The translations under genes were made by a program, and so were the position numbers. Of a stretch of 35,188 nucleotides of DNA, positions 1 through 7,608 are shown piece after piece. Below the pieces are notes generated by a model. That model was not told the origin of the DNA. It made no database searches and was given only the letters and a program-made list of their open reading frames with translations. Source of the DNA: Nostoc calcicola FACHB-3891 (GTDB lineage: Bacteria > Cyanobacteriota > Cyanobacteriia > Cyanobacteriales > Nostocaceae); assembly GCF_014697355.1 (NCBI RefSeq), contig NZ_JACJRQ010000066.1, positions 1 through 35,188 on the forward strand, read 5' to 3'. How positions within the stretch are numbered: position 1 is the first letter of the stretch; each line of letters starts with the position of its first letter.

Positions 1-111
1 CTTTTCCCAAGTATTACACGGTGATGGTTTTAGCAGATCCAAAATCGTGTTGTTTCCTTTAACAGTAAGGCATTAATTCCTCTCACACTTCAAAAATAAG
101 CGAACGTACAG
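1..111. repeat. 111-bp terminal inverted repeat, left copy (end of an insertion element in hsdR)
   Basis: Positions 1-111 are the reverse complement of 35077-35187 with one mismatch (position 49, G against A). The outer tip next to hsdR reads CGTACAG, and the mirror tip at the other end is CTGTACG. The adjacent six bases, CTAAAA at 112-117, are repeated at 35071-35076 and behave as a target-site duplication. The repeat replaces the native continuation of hsdR, giving its last residues (VRSLIFEV) and a stop codon. The family of the element is not recognised; no transposase is visible, because its interior lies outside the window or the insert is just this palindrome. Confidence 0.85.
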
Positions 112-2680
112 CTAAAAGTTGGTCAACAATGGTAACCGCAGCAGTGCTGTCATTGACTGTATTTAATTCTTCCACCAATTGGGTAAATGAAATATTGGGA
201 TTAACCGCCACTGGTTTCATCGTGGAGAGAGGAGACAGGGCTGCATATAAATTCACAGCATCATAAATGTAGAAAACTTCTTTTTTAATCTCGTCGCAGC
301 GCCGCGTTGCCCGTCCCAACATTTGTTCGTAAAGGATGCGCGAGTTCACCCGCCGAATAAATACTAAGTTGCAGATTTCTGGTACATCAATGCCAGTGGT
401 TAATAAGTCCACTGTGACTGCAATTTTAGGATTAGCTTCGTTTTTAAAACGGCGAATTAATTGAGATGGTTGGTCTGCCTTGCCAGTAATTTTCACAACT
501 GCATCATCTTCCACACTGCCATACTGGTCAATCAAGGCTTGTTTTAATAAGTTAACAACAATATCAGCATGATCGTCTTTCACACAAAATATCAAAGTTT
601 TCCCAGGCAGTGAAGGGTCAATATTTGCTGCTAAAAATTCGCAGATTACTCGATTAAATTCCTCGGTAATAACTTGCCGATTAAATTGTTCTACCTCAAT
701 TTTGACTTCATCCGGGGCATGGACTAAATCGATTCTGCCTGTGATGGGGTCATAATATTCCATTGCTTCCCCAGCTTGCCACATTATGCCATCTTCTGAG
801 AGGGCAGTAGTAATGCGAATTGGAGGTTCACAGTCGATGAGGTGTCCATCAATCACAGCTTCTTTGTAACTGTAGGTGTAAACAGGTTCACCAAATATTT
901 GGGTGGTATGCAGTGCAGGGGTAGCAGTAAGCCCAATTTTTACAGCATCAAAATGGTCGAGAACGCGACGATATTTAGAAATGTAATCGTTAAAGTCGCG
1001 GAAGGTAAGTTCTGAATCGCTTAATTCCCTATCTAGTAAATATCCCCTATGGCATTCATCCACAACAATGCAATCATATTGGTCAGCTGTGGGAATGGCT
1101 GTGTTATCGCTTGGGTAGAGAATACGTTTGACAAATGCTTGTACAGTGTCAATGTGAACTTTAGTATCTCTATCTGGTATAGCTTCACCTAATTCTTTGA
1201 TATCAAAGATGTCAGCAAAAGTTTGCAGATTTTCTATTCGCGTTTCTTTAAAAACATTACCTGTCTGTTCTCCTAATACTGTGCGGTCTACCAGAAAAAG
1301 AACGCGGCGAAAACGTTTGGTTTTAAGGAGACGATAAACCAGGATAAGGCAGGTTTTAGTTTTACCTGTCCCCGTTGCCATTGCTAGTAATAATTCTCTA
1401 AAACCTTGGGCTAATCTGGCTTCAACGGCTTGAATTGCTTTAATTTGGTAATCTCGCAATTGCAGGTTATAGTTAAAACCTTCTTCGGCAAGCCGTTCAT
1501 GTGCTTGGTCTACATCTTGATTAAGGGCATCAACGAAAGCTTCCGGTTTGTACCAAGTCGTCAGAGGGCGGCGGATATTTTCAGGGCGGCGTACATCACA
1601 GAACCAAATGCCACTTTTGGTTTGCAACTGTCGCAAGAATTCTCGCCCGTTGGTGGCAAAGATAAAAGGTATTTTGTATTCTCCCCAAGGGCCACCGGGT
1701 AAGGTTTCGTTATCTTTAATTTTGTAGCCACGGCTATAACGTTTGGCTTGGTCGATGGCAGCATAAACATCTGTGCTTTGGCGTTTGGCTTCAACTACTG
1801 CTATTACCTGGAGTCCCACAAATAAAACATAGTCAGCACGTCCATCATCTGTGGGCCATTCGGCGATCGCTAAATTCTTTCCTTTTTGGGGACGAATGCC
1901 GTTACTATAAGTAAGCTGTTCTGAGTCTACTTCCCAACCAGCTGCACGAAGTTGGGCATCGATGAGGCGACGAGTTTCGCGTTCATCTAAATCAATATTT
2001 TCTCCTGCTTGTTGGGAACGCTGGATGGTTTCTTGAATTGTTTGTGCAGACTGGCTTTCTGCTGTGGCTTGAATAATTACAAGGTGATTTAAGGCAGCTT
2101 GTTTTTCTGTCTCGGCTATGAGTGCTAATTCTTCTGCTGATATGCGGCGCTGTGCTTCTTGTTGGACAGCAATTTGTGCTAGTTCTGCAACTGTGCGGCT
2201 GGCTTGCAATTCAGAACGCAACTGTTCTAATTCTTGTTGGAGTACCTGAGTCTCTACTGCTGGGTCTTGGGGTGGGATAAACAGACCAGGATTAAAATCG
2301 GGATTTTTGGTAGTAACTCGATGAAACCAAATTCCTAATTGCCGTGCATATTTAAGGTTGCTGAGTGCAGTTCTATGGTCATCTGCAAATGCGTGTGTTG
2401 CATTATTACCAGCCAAGCGCAATTTATCAAACAATTCATATACCTTGCCTTTAAGAATTCCTTTATCTCGCAGGCGACGCATTAAATCGACTTGCCGTTC
2501 GTCATAGTTGTACATCCCCACATTAGCGGCAATCAGTTGCGCCAAGAGTTCGCCAAACTGACGCAGTTTAATTAAACAAGTATTGGGGTCATCAGTAAAA
2601 TATTTTTCTGCTAAAGCGCCCAGTCGCACCAACTGCGGGTCATGGATCTCTAAAAATCCAAAGTTTGGCGATACTAACAT
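83..2680 (-). CDS. hsdR: Type I restriction enzyme HsdR, N-terminal fragment (nuclease and helicase), gene interrupted
   Basis: This is the restriction and DNA-translocation subunit of a type I system. Residues about 10-120 resemble the DUF4145 region, and 140-230 are predicted coiled coil. An HSDR_N PD-(D/E)xK nuclease follows with D283, E297 and K299 (VEAKR). A superfamily-2 helicase shows Walker A ATGTGKT near 435, DECH at 541-544, GLTATPA near 583-589, and motif VI QMLGRATRR near 786-794. HsdR-type sequence stops at about A857. The final eight residues come from the terminal inverted repeat. The missing C-terminal domain lies at 34310-35076, in the order expected if the window is circular. 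The start fits the family (LVSPNFGFLEIHDPQLVRLG). The fragment keeps its catalytic motifs but lacks the part that docks on the methylase, so restriction is probably lost. Confidence 0.93.
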   Translation of the reverse strand: MLVSPNFGFLEIHDPQLVRLGALAEKYFTDDPNTCLIKLRQFGELLAQLIAANVGMYNYDERQVDLMRRLRDKGILKGKVYELFDKLRLAGNNATHAFADDHRTALSNLKYARQLGIWFHRVTTKNPDFNPGLFIPPQDPAVETQVLQQELEQLRSELQASRTVAELAQIAVQQEAQRRISAEELALIAETEKQAALNHLVIIQATAESQSAQTIQETIQRSQQAGENIDLDERETRRLIDAQLRAAGWEVDSEQLTYSNGIRPQKGKNLAIAEWPTDDGRADYVLFVGLQVIAVVEAKRQSTDVYAAIDQAKRYSRGYKIKDNETLPGGPWGEYKIPFIFATNGREFLRQLQTKSGIWFCDVRRPENIRRPLTTWYKPEAFVDALNQDVDQAHERLAEEGFNYNLQLRDYQIKAIQAVEARLAQGFRELLLAMATGTGKTKTCLILVYRLLKTKRFRRVLFLVDRTVLGEQTGNVFKETRIENLQTFADIFDIKELGEAIPDRDTKVHIDTVQAFVKRILYPSDNTAIPTADQYDCIVVDECHRGYLLDRELSDSELTFRDFNDYISKYRRVLDHFDAVKIGLTATPALHTTQIFGEPVYTYSYKEAVIDGHLIDCEPPIRITTALSEDGIMWQAGEAMEYYDPITGRIDLVHAPDEVKIEVEQFNRQVITEEFNRVICEFLAANIDPSLPGKTLIFCVKDDHADIVVNLLKQALIDQYGSVEDDAVVKITGKADQPSQLIRRFKNEANPKIAVTVDLLTTGIDVPEICNLVFIRRVNSRILYEQMLGRATRRCDEIKKEVFYIYDAVNLYAALSPLSTMKPVAVNPNISFTQLVEELNTVNDSTAAVTIVDQLLAVRSLIFEV

Positions 2681-2943
2681 TTTGTCAGTTATTCTCCATA
2701 GAACGCTTGGCGGTTTAGGGTGTAGATTGCTACCTAAGTTAAATATCTTTCTAACAGATTATTCCGTAATTTACCATCAGGATTATCAACGGAGTGCGAG
2801 GAAGATTATTCCCAGTCCGGGAATAATTATCGTTCATACACCAAAGCGATCGCGTCAAGGCAGCAAGATTAATAACGCAAGCCGAGCGTTTCACGCTAAC
2901 TCTAACAAAAAGAAGCATCATTTTTGGCTAAAGTCACCTAAGT
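2681..2943. other. Intergenic region upstream of hsdR
   Basis: This stretch should hold the hsdR promoter on the minus strand, although I cannot pick clear -35/-10 boxes. It contains one copy of the TTCCC-N5-GGGAA palindrome (2805-2827 with extended arms) and one HIP1 octamer near 2848. Open frames crossing it are shadows of hsdR. Confidence 0.5.
2805..2827. promoter_or_regulatory. Interrupted palindrome TTCCC-N5-GGGAA, copy 1 (9-bp arms)
   Basis: The arms ATTATTCCC and GGGAATAAT pair perfectly around a 5-base spacer (AGTCC). This is the most extended of eight copies on the plasmid. It lies about 125 bp upstream of the hsdR start, so it could be an operator or a hairpin repeat. Confidence 0.6.
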
Positions 2944-3156
2944 TCAACATAGGCTTCTAGCAAAGTCTTCAATTAATTCGGAACGTGAAATTCCTGCTCT
3001 TTTTGCAGCTTGAGTAAGTTTGTCAATAGCCGTGGGCGTTAAGGTCAAATTAAGTTTAGCTTTGCATTCTTCATGTATAATTGGCACTTTTCTTCTTCGA
3101 GCTTTGCCTTTCAGGTATCCTTTTGGCATTTTATACCCAATCTTTGTTTTTATCAT
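2944..3156 (-). CDS. Small ribbon-helix-helix (CopG/Arc-like) DNA-binding protein
   Basis: A 70-residue basic protein. A Lys/Arg-rich N-terminus (GKARRRK) is followed by a short strand (KLNLTLTPTAID) and two helices (IDKLTQAAKRAG, SRSELIEDFARSL), the pattern of ribbon-helix-helix repressors. An internal ATG at residue 10 (MPKGYLKGK) is an equally plausible start. Upstream sits a pair of near-identical 25-bp direct repeats ending TAGTTTATACGCC (3170-3194 and 3264-3287), which are reasonable autoregulatory sites. Likely roles are control of its own gene, of the neighbouring recombinase, or of plasmid copy number. The family assignment is by pattern only. Confidence 0.65.
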   Translation of the reverse strand: MIKTKIGYKMPKGYLKGKARRRKVPIIHEECKAKLNLTLTPTAIDKLTQAAKRAGISRSELIEDFARSLC

Positions 3157-3169
3157 TTTTAATCTCGGT

Positions 3170-3287
3170 TATATAAATATCTAGTTTATACGCCAGAACT
3201 AAAAATTGAAAATTTACAAATTATTTAAGTATTTTTTGCCTTTAAAACTCTGTATAGCTTTTTATATATAAATTTAGTTTATACGCC
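3170..3287. repeat. Direct repeats ending TAGTTTATACGCC plus TTATATAA boxes
   Basis: Two copies of roughly TATATAAAT(N)2-3TAGTTTATACGCC end at 3194 and 3287, about 93 bp apart, upstream of the ribbon-helix-helix gene. TTATATAA boxes recur at about 3169, 3317, 3340, 4006 and 4095, around the genes at 2944, 3384 and 4108. This is a candidate operator array for the small DNA-binding protein. Binding is inferred. Confidence 0.5.
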
Positions 3288-3383
3288 TGATGTAATGTTA
3301 ATAAGTGAGTAATACAGTTATATAACCTTATTTTGGATTTATATAACCTTTTTACTTAACTTTTTTAAAAATATTGCTAGAAT

Positions 3384-3947
3384 TTAAATTCTATTATTTA
3401 TTTTAGAATGAGATTTTATTAAATATTCAATTCTAACTTTTACTCCACGCTTTCCATTGTAAGGTTTTGCCTGTGTATTGATTTCACCCCAAATTTCACG
3501 ACAAATATCCAAGGGTTTAATATAGCCATTTTGAATTAAGCAAAGGATTTCTTTCATAGCAGAGTTAACTAGTATTTCAGGAGCTGCATTGTTATGCCAT
3601 CTCATGGGAGAAACTGAATAATTTTTTTTCTCTTCTGTCTCTAAGCTGCTTGAATTGTTAACTTCATAGGCTTTCACGTCTATATCATTCGTTAGCGTAG
3701 TGAAGCTATTTGCTAACTGATTATCCTCAGTCGGCACAAAATCATAAGTGCCTTCAAGTGGCAGAGTTACAAGCTTTGCAGACATACCAGGAGCTTTAAC
3801 TAAAGCAAAGTATTTATAGAGATTTTGTTGCTCAGTCCCGGCGTATTCTTCTGCTCGTTGTTGTCTTAATTTGTATTGCTGTTTAAGATAAGGTTGTTGG
3901 TGTTTAAAAGCCACTTCTTCAATTGCGGGAAGGATATTTTCACCCAA
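3384..3947 (-). CDS. Hypothetical protein next to the large recombinase
   Basis: A 187-residue protein I do not recognise. The first third is rich in Gln, Lys and Glu and looks helical (QQPYLKQQYKLRQQRAEEYA). The middle is polar and probably disordered. The C-terminus (EIWGEINTQAKPYNGKRGVKVRIEYLIKSH) is basic and could be a small winged-helix or DNA-contacting segment. It is divergent from the recombinase at 4108, with 160 bp of AT-rich sequence carrying TTATATAA boxes between them. Base composition is clearly more AT-rich than the restriction genes, matching its neighbours 2944-5916, so this block may have arrived together. It could be an accessory protein for the recombinase, but that rests on position alone. 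Confidence 0.55.
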   Translation of the reverse strand: MGENILPAIEEVAFKHQQPYLKQQYKLRQQRAEEYAGTEQQNLYKYFALVKAPGMSAKLVTLPLEGTYDFVPTEDNQLANSFTTLTNDIDVKAYEVNNSSSLETEEKKNYSVSPMRWHNNAAPEILVNSAMKEILCLIQNGYIKPLDICREIWGEINTQAKPYNGKRGVKVRIEYLIKSHSKINNRI

Positions 3948-4107
3948 AAATAAGTTAGCTGAATGGTTGAAATCATTGCGGTTAATTTTCTAAATAGAGT
4001 ATAATTGGTTATATAAAAGCTTTTTATAGGGAACAGAAAAACTTATATTTAGCTCCGGCGTATTGACAAAATCCAAAAATTCTCTTTAGGAAATTTATAT
4101 AACTCCT

Positions 4108-5916
4108 ATGACTACAAAAGACAAAGCAACCATTCTCAGTATTTATAACGACTACTCAACGGTAGTAACAAGTATAAATAACAACTCAATGCTTAAAAGT
4201 GTTTTGGTTCGTTATATTACTTCTGGGTTGGGTGGCCCATCTCCTAAAGGGCAGAGAGCAACAGCCAATGAAATTAAAAATGCAGAAGAATTTTTACAAA
4301 AAATGCCTTCTACTTGTATTTTAGATCTACCTAATATTTTAGAAAAAGCTTGTGAAGAAAAAGGTGTAGATAAAAGTAACAGAAAAGCTTTTCGTTCTAT
4401 ACTAAAAAGTTTTGTTGAATGGGCTATTTCTCAAGAATACTGTGATCAACATCCCCCAAAAACAAAAAAATCAAAAACTGAAAGAGCTATTCAATTCCGT
4501 AGACCGATAGGACAAGCTAAGGTTAAACCAACAAACTATCACGGACAAACTCAAAAAGAGCCTTATGCATTAATGGCAAGACATTGTAAAAAATCTTTGC
4601 AAGGACAACTTATTTATCCTGAAGATTATATTAATGAAGAGCTGGAAAAAGAATTAAAAGAATATAAAGACTTCCGTCTTAACCATAATAACTGTAGTCC
4701 TAAAACAGTAAGTGATGAGTTTGAGAAAATATATCAATTTCTTGGTTGGTTTCATAGGTATAAAGGCATTCCACTTTCAGATCTACGTTTACAACTTATA
4801 ATCCCTTTTAGAAAACTTATATTTTCAATATCAGAATCTTTTAAAGATGGACAACTTGATCTTAATTTACTGCATAGTAAAAAATCTGAAGCCTTACAAT
4901 TGGCTATAAATGAAGCCAATGAATCAATAAAATTAATATCAGAATATATAAATTTTTATGCTCCTCATCCAAATAGTAAAATGAAAGTAATTACAACTTG
5001 TGTACCATTAGCCAAATTTATTTTTAGAAATGAAATAGGGACTGATGATTATCCTGATAAGAGCGATATCCCTATTATTCGCAGATTGTACAGCTTAGGA
5101 AATCAATTACGTGAAAAGAAAAAGAAAGTTCTTCCTGCTGTCCCCCACTACAATAAAAGTGTACCTTGGGAAGTTACATTTGAAGTTTTAGAAAAATTAA
5201 GGAAAAAAGCTAATATTCATTTTGCTTCTAGTAAAACTAAGAAGTATATTTATGAACGTAAAAGAAGCACTCATGAAATTTTTAACGATCTTCAAAGATT
5301 TTTATCTCTTGGTTTTATGATATTGATGCCTCCAAATAGGTCTAGAACTTATTATGATTTGGAAATTGGTAGAAGTTTTGTAAAAGGTAATTATGAAAAA
5401 GGTTTGTTTACACCCTCTAATAAAATGAAAGATTCACAGAAAGCTGCTTGGTATATTCATTTAGAACCAACTGATTATAAAACAGGAGTAATCTATGGTG
5501 AATGGTGGGGTAAACTTCCTAACATTAAATTTGGAGATGGCAGTTTATTTTATGAATATATTGATTTATGGTTAACTCAAGGTAGAGAGTATAAACAAAA
5601 ATGTAATCATAATTTCTTTTTTCGAGGTAGCTATAATTACAAAAATTTGGATGAAGGTAGTTGGAGTATACGCATAATTAATATATTTTTAGCACAAACT
5701 GATATACCAGTTACTCCTAAAGAGTTAAGGAAAATGTATGTAACTTATATATACGATAATGGTGCTACGGATGCTGAAAAGGATGCAGCAGCTTATGCGA
5801 TGCATCATTCACGCCAGATGCAGTCAGTTATTTATAACGAACAAGAAAAAATGAACAAATTAGCTCCAATTTATGAATTTAATGAGCGGATAATACAAAA
5901 GTTTTTTAATAATTAG
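4108..5916 (+). CDS. Large divergent tyrosine recombinase/integrase
   Basis: A 602-residue protein whose C-terminal third has the tyrosine-recombinase fold signature in degenerate form. Arg I is in PPNRSRTYYDLEIG (about 409-412) and the beta-hairpin Lys in DYKTG (about 456). The H-x-x-R box is changed to KELRKMYVTY (His replaced by Lys, about 538-544). H566/H567 lie in MHHSRQ, and the nucleophile is probably Y576 (SVIYNE). The N-terminal part (about 60-330) holds helical core-binding-like segments (KSFVEWAISQEY; SDEFEKIYQFLGWFHRY). It is about 200 residues longer than XerC/D-type enzymes. Likely roles are integration of a mobile segment or resolution of plasmid multimers. The block is AT-rich and has no HIP1 octamer, consistent with transfer. 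Confidence 0.7.
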   Translation: MTTKDKATILSIYNDYSTVVTSINNNSMLKSVLVRYITSGLGGPSPKGQRATANEIKNAEEFLQKMPSTCILDLPNILEKACEEKGVDKSNRKAFRSILKSFVEWAISQEYCDQHPPKTKKSKTERAIQFRRPIGQAKVKPTNYHGQTQKEPYALMARHCKKSLQGQLIYPEDYINEELEKELKEYKDFRLNHNNCSPKTVSDEFEKIYQFLGWFHRYKGIPLSDLRLQLIIPFRKLIFSISESFKDGQLDLNLLHSKKSEALQLAINEANESIKLISEYINFYAPHPNSKMKVITTCVPLAKFIFRNEIGTDDYPDKSDIPIIRRLYSLGNQLREKKKKVLPAVPHYNKSVPWEVTFEVLEKLRKKANIHFASSKTKKYIYERKRSTHEIFNDLQRFLSLGFMILMPPNRSRTYYDLEIGRSFVKGNYEKGLFTPSNKMKDSQKAAWYIHLEPTDYKTGVIYGEWWGKLPNIKFGDGSLFYEYIDLWLTQGREYKQKCNHNFFFRGSYNYKNLDEGSWSIRIINIFLAQTDIPVTPKELRKMYVTYIYDNGATDAEKDAAAYAMHHSRQMQSVIYNEQEKMNKLAPIYEFNERIIQKFFNN

Positions 5917-5982
5917 TCGAATTTTAAGCAGACGTTTGCTTTTATTAGCAAAGTAGAAAATTTGTACGCTGCCATCCTCAAA

Positions 5983-6012
5983 GTACCAATTAATTTATAA
6001 GTTAATTGGTAC
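5983..6012. repeat. Perfect 11-bp inverted repeat downstream of the recombinase
   Basis: GTACCAATTAA and TTAATTGGTAC flank an 8-base spacer. The repeat lies 66 bp after the recombinase stop. There is no T-run, so it is not a clear rho-independent terminator. It could be a recombination or protein-binding site. Nothing else stands out in the 5917-6183 gap. Confidence 0.5.
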
Positions 6013-6183
6013 AGCAATTTAATAAGTTATGACAAGGATTTGAAATCCTTAAATTTGAAAGACTTCAATTGATACACTTTAAAACCTGGCATCCCAATAT
6101 TAAAAGCGGCTTATAAAGTCCTTAGTGTAACTTTCGGAGTCACTGCTTATTCACCACATTGAGAGAAATTTGGAATTTGGAAT

Positions 6184-7191
6184 CTAAACAGTGATTAGGT
6201 TTTTCGATTTCATCAATTCCACTATGGGGCGTAACTCATAAGGCGGATCAATCTCGCGGCGGTTGGGGATGGTAACTCGGCAACAAATCTGATTCATAAC
6301 CACGGGCAAGGTTGCAAAGTCTGTTTCATCATGGAACACTACTCCGGCACGACAAGCTTCCTGGAACCATTGAATCATTGCCTCCGTTGTGGTTTCATTT
6401 GATGCGCTTTTGGGTGTGGCGGCGCGTTCGGCCTTTATTTGGTCAATTATTTTCATTAAGTAGCTACAAGGCTTTTTAACGCTACCATCACGCGGGTATT
6501 TTGCAAGTGCAGCCCGTAAGATGTCAGGGGCAACTTCAGTAATCAACCGTTGCAGCTGTGGGGAGAGCTTGCCCGTTGCATTCCTTACCTCAGCCATCAG
6601 CTGCATTTGTTCTTCCTCTGGTGATTCTGGCAACGGTGGCAGTGGGCTTGCCTGAGATTCAGATTTGAGAATTTCAAGTTTTTTTGATTCTGTCTCAGAT
6701 TCAGATTTCAAAATTTCAAGAGTTTTTATATCAGATTCAGATTTATCTGATCTAAAAGAAAAAGAATCTGATTCTGATATCTGATCTGAGCCGTCGTTAG
6801 AAATTGGTTCAACGGGTTCCCATAACTTTGCTAACCGTTCCCAGTTAAGGCGAATCAGCTTAGTGTGATTGTCACTGCGTAGGTTTTGTGGTGAGTTAAT
6901 GAGGCGATCGCACAGTTTACAAAATTTTTCCCGGATCACATACCCTAACTGTTCAAACTTGCCCACAATAGCCCTAACTTTCCACGGGCTGAATGATGCC
7001 CCTGCTGCCTGTTCCCAGTCGCTAACGCTTGGGTTTAACCAAAAATTACCATCTGTGTCAAAAAAACCATTCCCGGAAACGTGCCAAAGATTTAGCTGTT
7101 CTAGGATTAAAGCCCCCATTACTGGATCGGTTAGCCGATGTGTTCCTAATTTTTCTGCTACAACGGGGCGAAAAATCAAGTTTTGTGTCAT
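6184..7191 (-). CDS. Winged-helix protein, candidate plasmid replication initiator
   Basis: A 335-residue protein. The N-terminal 125 residues (VAEKLGTHRLTDPVMGALILEQL; DWEQAAGASFSPWKVRAIVGKFEQLGYV) look like a winged-helix domain as in DnaD-type primosome or plasmid initiator proteins. A repetitive acidic Ser/Glu linker (SESD, EILKSES units, about 135-180) follows. A helical C-terminal region (LSPQLQRLITEVAPDILRAALAKYP, about 210-265) resembles the DnaD/DnaB2-like tail found in such proteins. The linker DNA carries iteron-like repeats (6654-6790). The gene sits behind a strong leader hairpin (7214-7261) and a 59-aa ribbon-helix-helix gene, an arrangement that suits copy-number control. No other replication initiator is visible. 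The function is inferred, not proven. Confidence 0.55.
   Translation of the reverse strand: MTQNLIFRPVVAEKLGTHRLTDPVMGALILEQLNLWHVSGNGFFDTDGNFWLNPSVSDWEQAAGASFSPWKVRAIVGKFEQLGYVIREKFCKLCDRLINSPQNLRSDNHTKLIRLNWERLAKLWEPVEPISNDGSDQISESDSFSFRSDKSESDIKTLEILKSESETESKKLEILKSESQASPLPPLPESPEEEQMQLMAEVRNATGKLSPQLQRLITEVAPDILRAALAKYPRDGSVKKPCSYLMKIIDQIKAERAATPKSASNETTTEAMIQWFQEACRAGVVFHDETDFATLPVVMNQICCRVTIPNRREIDPPYELRPIVELMKSKNLITV
6654..6790. repeat. Iteron-like direct repeats inside the candidate rep gene
   Basis: AGATTCAGATTT occurs at about 6656, 6697 and 6733. The first two copies extend through AATTTCAAG. An inverted variant, AATCTGATTCTGAT, lies at about 6765-6778. The repeats encode the acidic linker of the protein, so they may simply be codon repetition. 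Intragenic iterons as a replication origin are also possible. Confidence 0.4.
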
Positions 7192-7213
7192 GATAAGTTT
7201 TAGATTTGATAAA

Positions 7214-7261
7214 AAAACCGCCCCAAGTCAAAGTTTGCAACACAGGACTTGGGGCGGTTTT
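7214..7261. terminator. Bidirectional terminator-like hairpin in the leader of the candidate rep gene
   Basis: A perfect 16-bp stem (AAAACCGCCCCAAGTC at 7214-7229 with its complement at 7246-7261) encloses a 16-base loop. The GC-rich core is flanked by T-runs on both strands. On the minus strand it ends GGGGCGGTTTTTTT only about 20 nt before the ATG at 7191. It therefore lies between the small ribbon-helix-helix gene and the candidate initiator. It either ends the upstream transcript or acts as an attenuator for the initiator gene. Confidence 0.75.
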
Positions 7262-7306
7262 ATTTTAACCCATAAGTAGGTCACTGTAGAATATTGCGAT
7301 CTACAT

Positions 7307-7486
7307 TTATTTATTTATTTGTTTAAAAAATTCAGGATCTTCCTTTTCCTTAGCCTCAAGCGCCCTTTCCAGCAACAACAGGCAATGAGACGAGAGCGAT
7401 CGTCGTTCCTTCTTCGCCCAATAATTTAATTTCTCAATAATTTCTTTGTCTGGGGGATAAATCCCAATCTTGTTGCTGGATGGCAT
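7307..7486 (-). CDS. 59-aa ribbon-helix-helix protein upstream of candidate rep
   Basis: This short reading frame starts at ATG 7486 (MPSSNKIGIYPPDKEI) and ends with TAA at 7307-7309. It encodes a strand (KIGIYPPDKEIIEKL), then helices (LNYWAKKERRSLSSH, LLLLERALEAKEKED). This is the MetJ/Arc/CopG-type plan, and such proteins repress initiator genes on small plasmids. It precedes the candidate replication gene on the same strand, separated by the 7214-7261 hairpin. It has the length and position expected of a copy-number regulator. Alternative: antitoxin-like orphan. The gene is probably real because the hydrophobic pattern is regular and the gap between 7191 and 7609 would otherwise be empty. 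Confidence 0.6.
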   Translation of the reverse strand: MPSSNKIGIYPPDKEIIEKLNYWAKKERRSLSSHCLLLLERALEAKEKEDPEFFKQINK

Positions 7487-7608
7487 GACAACTAAGCATA
7501 GTTTTTTCTAATAAATTCTACCCAATACATATACAGTCTATTTTAGAATTTAATAGGCTGTGGTAGCATACCAATGCTGAATTAAGGTGTGACATTTCTG
7601 GAGTAAAC

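Noticed and set aside
1..111. Ends of a CRISPR-associated (Tn7-like) transposon, suggested by the TGTACG tip
   Set aside because: Tn7-like ends make a 5-bp duplication and have internal TnsB-site repeats. Here the duplication is 6 bp, the repeat is one long inverted block, and no Tns or Cas gene is present.
3170..3287. A CRISPR array
   Set aside because: Only two direct-repeat copies with AT-rich spacing and no cas genes. The other repeats on the plasmid are also not regularly spaced.
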